Source: Cryptomeria japonica (taxonomy: Eukaryota; Streptophyta; Pinopsida; Cupressales; Cupressaceae). From it: 64,000 nucleotides of DNA. The notes beneath the pieces were generated by a model that was given only the letters and a program-made list of their open reading frames with translations, did no database searches and was not told the DNA's origin. Each line of letters begins with the position of its first letter. Position 1 is the first letter of the stretch. The stretch lies in the NCBI RefSeq assembly GCF_030272615.1, contig NC_081413.1, forward strand, positions 158,787,349 through 158,851,348. Direction: 5' to 3'. Both the position numbers and the translations under genes were made by a program. This document shows, piece by piece, positions 58,560 to 64,000 of this stretch.

Positions 58560-60900
58560 CAACTTAGGCAACAATTTTTGCCTTCTCCTCGTACTCTACG
58601 CTAATTGCTATTGTATTCTTTTAAGACTATCTATATGCTAATATTAACTATTAGCTATTAACTATTCTATTCGCTATTAACCTTTTCAAATGAAGAGCTT
58701 GAGCTTTATATAGAGAGCTCATTTACAATGAACGACCAGGATTGATTCTCCATCAATGGCCAAGACTTCACAATGAAACCCTAATTAGGGTTTGTTACAA
58801 CAAACTCTCCTTAGGCAATGAGAAAACTGCTTTCAATGAATGTGGACCAATAGATATCAAGGGTAGGTACATCGGAGTTTGTGCCTTCATGCATGAACTA
58901 GGTACATTGCATCTAGACATGTTGATGTGGAATTCATTGATTGGTGGAAGGGATGACTAGGGTGCCACCTCAATCTTGCACTTTGTAGACTTGATTTGAT
59001 TCATCATCATGAAAGAGTGTTGAGCAATATCTCTTGATACTCAACATTATCCAGTTTGTTTAAAGTGGTGATGATGATGAGAAGCAAACTTTGATTAACT
59101 CTTTTGATACTATCTGCTTCTTCAATCATGTTCGATGTAGGTCTTGTGATGACTTTGGTTGACTTTCTCTTGCTCATGATCTACTTTGAGTGGATGATGC
59201 GCTTGGTTGAATGTAGCTCTTCAATGTACTAAATTTGATTCTTGGATTCTCAAAGGGAATTCAAAATTGTCAAACATTCTTCCATCATGTGGGTTATCTT
59301 TTCTTCATGCTCTAGTGCCTTGAAGTAGTTGGATGATTTCTTCCTTGCACCCTTCGATCTCTTCATGTCATCATGATATGGTGAGAATATTTTAATATCT
59401 TGAGATCTTCTCCTCCTTGATGTTCTTGTGTTTGTTGATGAAGCTTCTTGAAGGCATCTTCCTTGTATCTTGTTCTTGGTGTTGAAATTCTCTCTTTAAG
59501 ATCCTTGTTCCGATCTTCCTTCAACCTAGCCCATTTGTTCTCTTTCCTTACCTCCTGCAAAATGAACAATTGAACATCAAGCACACATGATATACAGTTT
59601 GATCTAATCTTTGATTTTTGATGATTTCTTTCTAAATGCAATTAATGAATTCACTGTGTAGAAGGTAATTTGAATGTCCTAGCACAAATCTGGGTTGTCT
59701 CAAGATGAATTCGCTTCTCCCTAATGCTCAAATGATGAATTTCACCTTTTCAAAAGATCAAACCTGCATCTCTAATATTGAAATTCGTCCTTATGCTGAT
59801 GAAGTTTGTTGTTGCTTGATGAAGTTCACCAATATTCTGATGGAATTCGCTGACCTGCTGCTGATGGAGAAAAGAAAATGTTTTGAATTGATGATTAAAA
59901 TGATTAATTTACCTTCCTTATATATGCACTTAGGGCAAAGGATGTGTCTTTTGTGTATAAGGCCGACTTGTTTTGACAAAAATAACAAATTGCTTCCTTA
60001 ATGCTGGCCAACTTAATACATTGAAACTCTCCCTTTTAGAAATTCGATTTTTAAATAGAATTTTGGCACCAAAAAGCTTGCCTTTGAGTAACTCGCTTTG
60101 GGACCTTGGCAAGGTACATGAAATGATAAGAATTCGCTCTTGTACCATTGCAAGTACGTCACCTTGATCAAAAAATTCGCTCTGTCCTCTAGAAGGTACA
60201 TCAAAAAATTCGCTCTATGACCCTTGCAAGGTACATCAATTGGATAAAATTCACTCTATGACCTCTCCAAGGTACATTACTTCAAAATTCGTTCTAGGAC
60301 CTTTGGGAGGTACATGACCTCGGTCAAAAAAAAAAAATTCACTCTAGGACTTCTCCAAGGTATATCATCTTGATAAAAATTCGCTCTATGTCCTTCGGAA
60401 GGTACATGACTTACTAGGAAAGTTTGATCTCAAATCTTAACAAGGTACATGCTTGAACAAATTCGCTCTAAACCTCTCCAAGACTTCAAAATTGACTCTT
60501 GATCTTCACTTGGATAAATTCTCTCTTGATCCCTTGCAAGGTACACATCTTGGCAAAAAATCGCTTTGGACCCTTAGGAAGGTACATGACTTCAAAATTT
60601 TCTTTCACTTGGTTGGTTTTGACCTTAAGTTTTCCAATCTTTCTACATGAAAGCCTCATCAATTTGACCCTTAAGAACACCCATGAAAAATTCTCTCTAT
60701 GACCTTTGGGAGGTACATGATCTTAAAAAACTCGCTCTAGACCCTCTAGAAGGTACATCGAAAAATTCGCTCCAAGACTTTAGCAAGGTACATCATTTGG
60801 TGAAGGATTCGCTCTGGACCCTTAGCAAGGTACATCAATTGAATAAAATTCGCTCCATGACCTCTCCAAGGTACATTACTTCAAAATTCGTTCTAGGACC
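58560..60900 (-). repeat. Minus-strand LTR-type sequence with box array
   Basis: 58868-58975 is the reverse-complement counterpart of about 63890-64000, so this is a relative of the plus-strand LTR at 60901-64000. On the minus strand a minisatellite (60900-60080) is followed by GTCGGCC (59967-59961) and a TATA-like ATATATAAGG (59925-59916), and further down a second TATATAAA (58712-58705) in CTCTCTATATAAAGCTC context. Outer borders were not found. ORFs within (58742-58960, 59363-59641, 59705-60204, 60453-60964) have no domain and overlap on both strands. Confidence 0.5.
60075..60900. repeat. Minisatellite of CGCTCT...AAGGTACAT units
   Basis: There are about 16 degenerate units of 35-60 bp with the consensus AATTCGCTCT(N)GACC(N)AAGGTACAT. 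GGTACAT-type ends are at about 60110, 60193, 60229, 60270, 60310, 60400, 60445, 60538, 60581, 60710, 60750, 60785, 60820 and 60868. The array stops sharply at 60900, where another LTR begins. Confidence 0.9.
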
Positions 60901-61285
60901 TGTTGTGACGTTTTCACACATCGCCCCATTGCAAATGGGGACCCTTGCTTTTTTTGTTTTTTAGGCTTTGTTTTTTTGGTCTTTTAGGGTTTTGTTAGTT
61001 AGCCTTTGCATTTTGAGTGTCGCCCAGGGGATCACATGGATAAGCAAGTCCGGCTTGAGTGAGGTCCTGATCCTGAAATTTGGCTAAGTCTGGAATGTCC
61101 TGATCCTGAAATTTGACTAAGTCTGGAAACTGAAAAAACCTCCAAAAACTAGATTTTGCAATATAACTCCCGGAGGTCTGAAACCACTCTCAAACATCTT
61201 GAAAGTATATATGGAATATAACTTAAAGTAAATGTTATATTCCATAAAAGTTATCCTGATAGAGAGTTCGAAAAGTCAAATTTTG

Positions 61286-62775
61286 CTCCTGTCCTTCACT
61301 GAGGATCCAGAGTGAATTTCGCTCCTGTCCCTCTCAGGAGGACCAAGGCGAAGCGCTCCTGTCCCTCACCAAGGGACCAGGGCGATAATACTTATTTGAG
61401 CCATTCCTAACCTTGTTTGGACGAATTGAGACATCAAAGGCATGGTGAAGGGTAAAATGAGCATGATAGAGCATCCAGACTTGATCAAAAGCAATGAAAT
61501 GATGAAGTTTTTGCCTAGAAGGTCAAATTCGCTCCTGTCCCTCACTGAAGGACCGGAGCTTGAAATCCAAAATTGCCTTGTCCTTGAAAGATTTGAACGA
61601 TTTCGCGAATTGAGAAGATCAAAGGAGATACATTTTATCAGTTGAATATAATTTGAAAGCGCAATCATAAGGAAAATTGACCCTAGAAGCAAAATTGCTC
61701 CTGTCCCTCTGCCAGGGACCAGGGCGAATTTAAGTGATAGCTCCCGCCCCTCTCTCAGGGACCAGAGCGATTTTCCTTATAAGACAGGTTTTGGGCGAAG
61801 ATCAAGTAACTGTTAAGTTTGAGACAAGCAAAGGAGGCGTAACGAGTCCGTTGAAGATAATTTGAAGATTGTAAAAATGCCAAGTGAAGCCCATATTGTC
61901 CTAGGCACTCCTGTCCCTCTCCCAGGGACCAGAGCGATTTCTTCCTTAGACAAATCTCTCGCCAAGATGAAGCAAATTTCATGTCAAGGATGAGTGATGG
62001 GGAGCATAGCGGATCCATTGAAGGTGGTTTTAAAAGTTAGCAAAGCATGATTGAGCCTACAAGTGAAAGTTCGCTCCTGTCCCTCAGCCAAGGACCAGGG
62101 CGAACTCAAGGTTATTTAATATTCCCTCCAAGCTTAAATCACTCCAAGCTAAGATACAAAAGGGGCAATGATGTTTGGAACGCCTCGGAGAGGAAGTAAA
62201 GTATCAAAGACCGCAAAGGTGATGGAAATGCCCAAGTTCGCTCCTGTCCCTCTCCCAGGGACCAGAGCGAAATGTTCAAGTGTGTCCAAATTTAAGTTGC
62301 CACTCACATTTCAAGTGTTCAAAAGGGAGTAAGGAACATCATTTTACACCATGAAGACAGTTGCAAGTTGATATAAACAAGGATGAGCACAAGGAACAAA
62401 GGTTCGCTCCTGTCCCTCACCAAGGGACCAGGGCGGTATTCACTCAAATATCAAATTTGCGTTGTAAAGGACGAGTAAAGTATGCATGGAATGAATGGAT
62501 AACATTGTTACTTGCCTTGCGATATAAATTGGTGATTAAAGAGACAAAGACCCAAGGAAAAAGGCAAGTTCGCTCCTGTCCCTCACCCAGGGACCAGGGC
62601 GAAAGTACTTTAAAGCACACTCCTTCCACAAAAGGGACGAATTAAGCTCAAGATTCCCAATTAAAATGCTATTTTGGACGTCTAAGACAAGACTCTGAAC
62701 GTGAAAAACAAGAAAAACAAGGCCAAAATGAAGGAGCGCTCCTGTCCCTCTCCCAGGGACCAGAGCGATGTGGTT
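61286..62775. repeat. Array of twelve hairpin boxes, mostly at 166-bp spacing
   Basis: The box CGCTCCTGTCCCTC(N)AGGGACCAGGGCG occurs with CTCC starting at 61286, 61322, 61356, 61534, 61698, 61741 (CTCCCGCCC variant), 61908, 62074, 62241, 62407, 62573 and 62739. GTCCCT and AGGGAC are complementary, so each box can fold into a short hairpin. The last six intervals are 167, 166, 167, 166, 166 and 166 bp. Spacers are only faintly similar to each other. Confidence 0.92.
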
Positions 62776-63100
62776 AGTGTCCCTTATTCCTCCCATGCTT
62801 AGGCGCCAATATTTTCGAATTACATTAAAATGCCAAATTCGATAAAAATGTGAAAGATTTAATTAAATTGGTATTTAAAAAATAGCGCGTGGACTTTCAA
62901 TAATTAATTTAAAGCCTTTAAAAAATCGAAGTTTTTAATTACAAAGGCATTTAATTAATTATTATTAAATTAAATTTAAAAAAAAAAGGGAGCGCTTGGG
63001 GTATTATTTTGCAAGGTCGGCCCCCTCTTTTATTAAATTTTATTTGTTTTTTGGGCCTATTTTCCAAGTCGGCCTAGGGGCAATTATCAAGATGAGCGCC

Positions 63101-63108
63101 TATATAGG
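63101..63108 (+). promoter_or_regulatory. TATA box of the plus-strand LTR
   Basis: TATATAGG lies 20-30 bp after AAGTCGGCCTAGGGG (63066-63080) and about 330 bp after the last hairpin box. Transcription would start near 63130 and run to the right. Confidence 0.5.
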
Positions 63109-64000
63109 AGGGGTGTGTTGAGCATGTTAATCCATCTTTCAATCATTTGTCCAAGTGCGATTTTGAAGGAGCAATAAAGGAGTGCGAAATCTGGTCCAAG
63201 AAGGAGTGCGAGTTGAAGGCTAGAGGTGGAGCGAATTTTCCTCAAGACGTTGAAGGCTAGAAGTGGTGAAGTTGATAGAAGAAGCACATTTTGGAATACT
63301 TCGATCCACATTTTGCCTAGCAAACTTGCTTAATTTTGCATCTTTTCTTAGAGTTAATTCTCAAGTGGAGGTATGGCGAGATTCTCCTAGTCTCAATTTT
63401 GAATTTTGAATTTTCAATCTCAAGTGGCTTAGTTAAATTTAGGAAATGATAATTCAAAGATTTGTCATGAGGTTTCCTAATTTAAAACTTAAATCCTCTT
63501 TCTAGTTTATATTTCCACGTTGCAAAACATGTTACTAATTTTGAAATGTTGTGTAGGTATCAAGATGGCGACTCCCAAGCTCAAAGGATTTACAAGTCGA
63601 AAGGCTCTCATCAAGGAAAATCAAGCCAGATCAAGGACGATCAAGCAAGGACAAGGGCGACCTCCTCCAGCCTAGTATCAACAAGGACGACCTTCTTCGA
63701 TCCAGCATCATCAAGATAAGGGCGACCTCTTCCAATCCAGTATTCCAAGGCGAGGTACATCAATCATCCTGCACATCAAGGACACAAGGAGTTAGAATAA
63801 AGGTTCGTTGAAGAAGCAAATAGTTCCAGATGAATTAATTAAAGCTAGCTTCTCAACAACATCAAGTTGAATATTTACCAAGTTACAAGTGTCGGACGAG
63901 GTGGCATCCTAGTCATCACTTCTCCAGTCAGTGTGGTCCACCTCAGCACGTCTAGACTCAATGTATCTAACTCATGGAAGGTGGCACAAACTCCGATGTA

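Larger units (their letters stand above)
60901..64000 (+). repeat. Plus-strand LTR or LTR-element start, runs off the window
   Basis: It starts TGTTGTGACGTTTTCACACA, abruptly interrupting the minisatellite. Then come a 1.5-kb array of hairpin boxes (61286-62775), an AT-rich stretch (62810-63000), AAGTCGGCCTAGGGG (63066-63080) and a TATA box, TATATAGG, at 63101-63108. Downstream, about 63590-63720 holds repeated AAGGACGA/GGCGACCTCCTC phrases. The end of the window matches, inverted, 58868-58975. The LTR end and the internal region lie beyond 64000. No coding region is supported. Confidence 0.6.

Noticed and set aside
60075-62775. Possible CRISPR array because of regularly spaced short repeats
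   Set aside because: Spacing of 35-60 or 166 bp, degenerate repeats, no cas genes and a plant nuclear setting. These are LTR minisatellites.

Overview
The window looks like plant nuclear DNA from a large, repeat-rich genome. Introns are spliceable and up to 2.6 kb long, LTR retrotransposons are nested inside each other, a tRNA-derived SINE is present, and there are no bacterial-type operons. A conifer or other gymnosperm is my best guess, from the repeat load and from a THI5/NMT1-like gene of a kind I associate with conifers and other non-flowering plants. This is inference, not proof.

Layout. 1-4469 is anonymous decayed repeat DNA. 4470-21105 is a minus-strand LTR element without pol (LARD-like) that was split by two later insertions. 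One is a plus-strand Ty3/gypsy-type element that also lacks pol (5334-13174, 5-bp target duplication CTAAT). The other is a minus-strand Ty1/copia element with a large internal deletion (15055-19620, target duplication GTTAG). 21106-45004 is an older, decayed minus-strand Ty3/gypsy element of Tat type, with two RNase H domains. Its 5' LTR is at about 43490-45004, gag at 38440-39790 and pro-RT-RH-aRNH-IN at 28330-22968. Its gag-pro region is split by a 10.1-kb element with 3.2-kb LTRs (28337-38437, target duplication GGTAG), which itself contains a solo copia LTR (32906-34137, target duplication ATAAG). A SINE with 18-bp target duplications sits in the Tat 5' LTR.

45479-49863 holds the only recognisable host gene. 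It has five exons encoding the N-terminal about 243 residues of a THI5/NMT1-like (SsuA/ThiY-type) pyrimidine-binding protein. The last exons are not visible. Intron 1 carries a 43-copy TA microsatellite.

50000-64000 is again transposon debris: one well-supported solo LTR (53508-54873, target duplication TTCTC), a possible second one, a gag-protease relic (57460-57840), and two related, oppositely oriented LTR-type sequences (about 58560-60900 minus, 60901-64000 plus). Each of these two carries a tandem array of short GC-rich boxes upstream of a TATA box. The plus-strand array is the most striking pattern here: twelve copies of an imperfect-hairpin box, six successive intervals of which are 166-167 bp, while the spacer sequence has diverged.

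No new enzymatic system was found. The main new material is the reconstructed insertion history, two pol-less LTR elements with different LTR families but the same predicted tRNA-Trp primer, and the periodic box arrays in LTRs.
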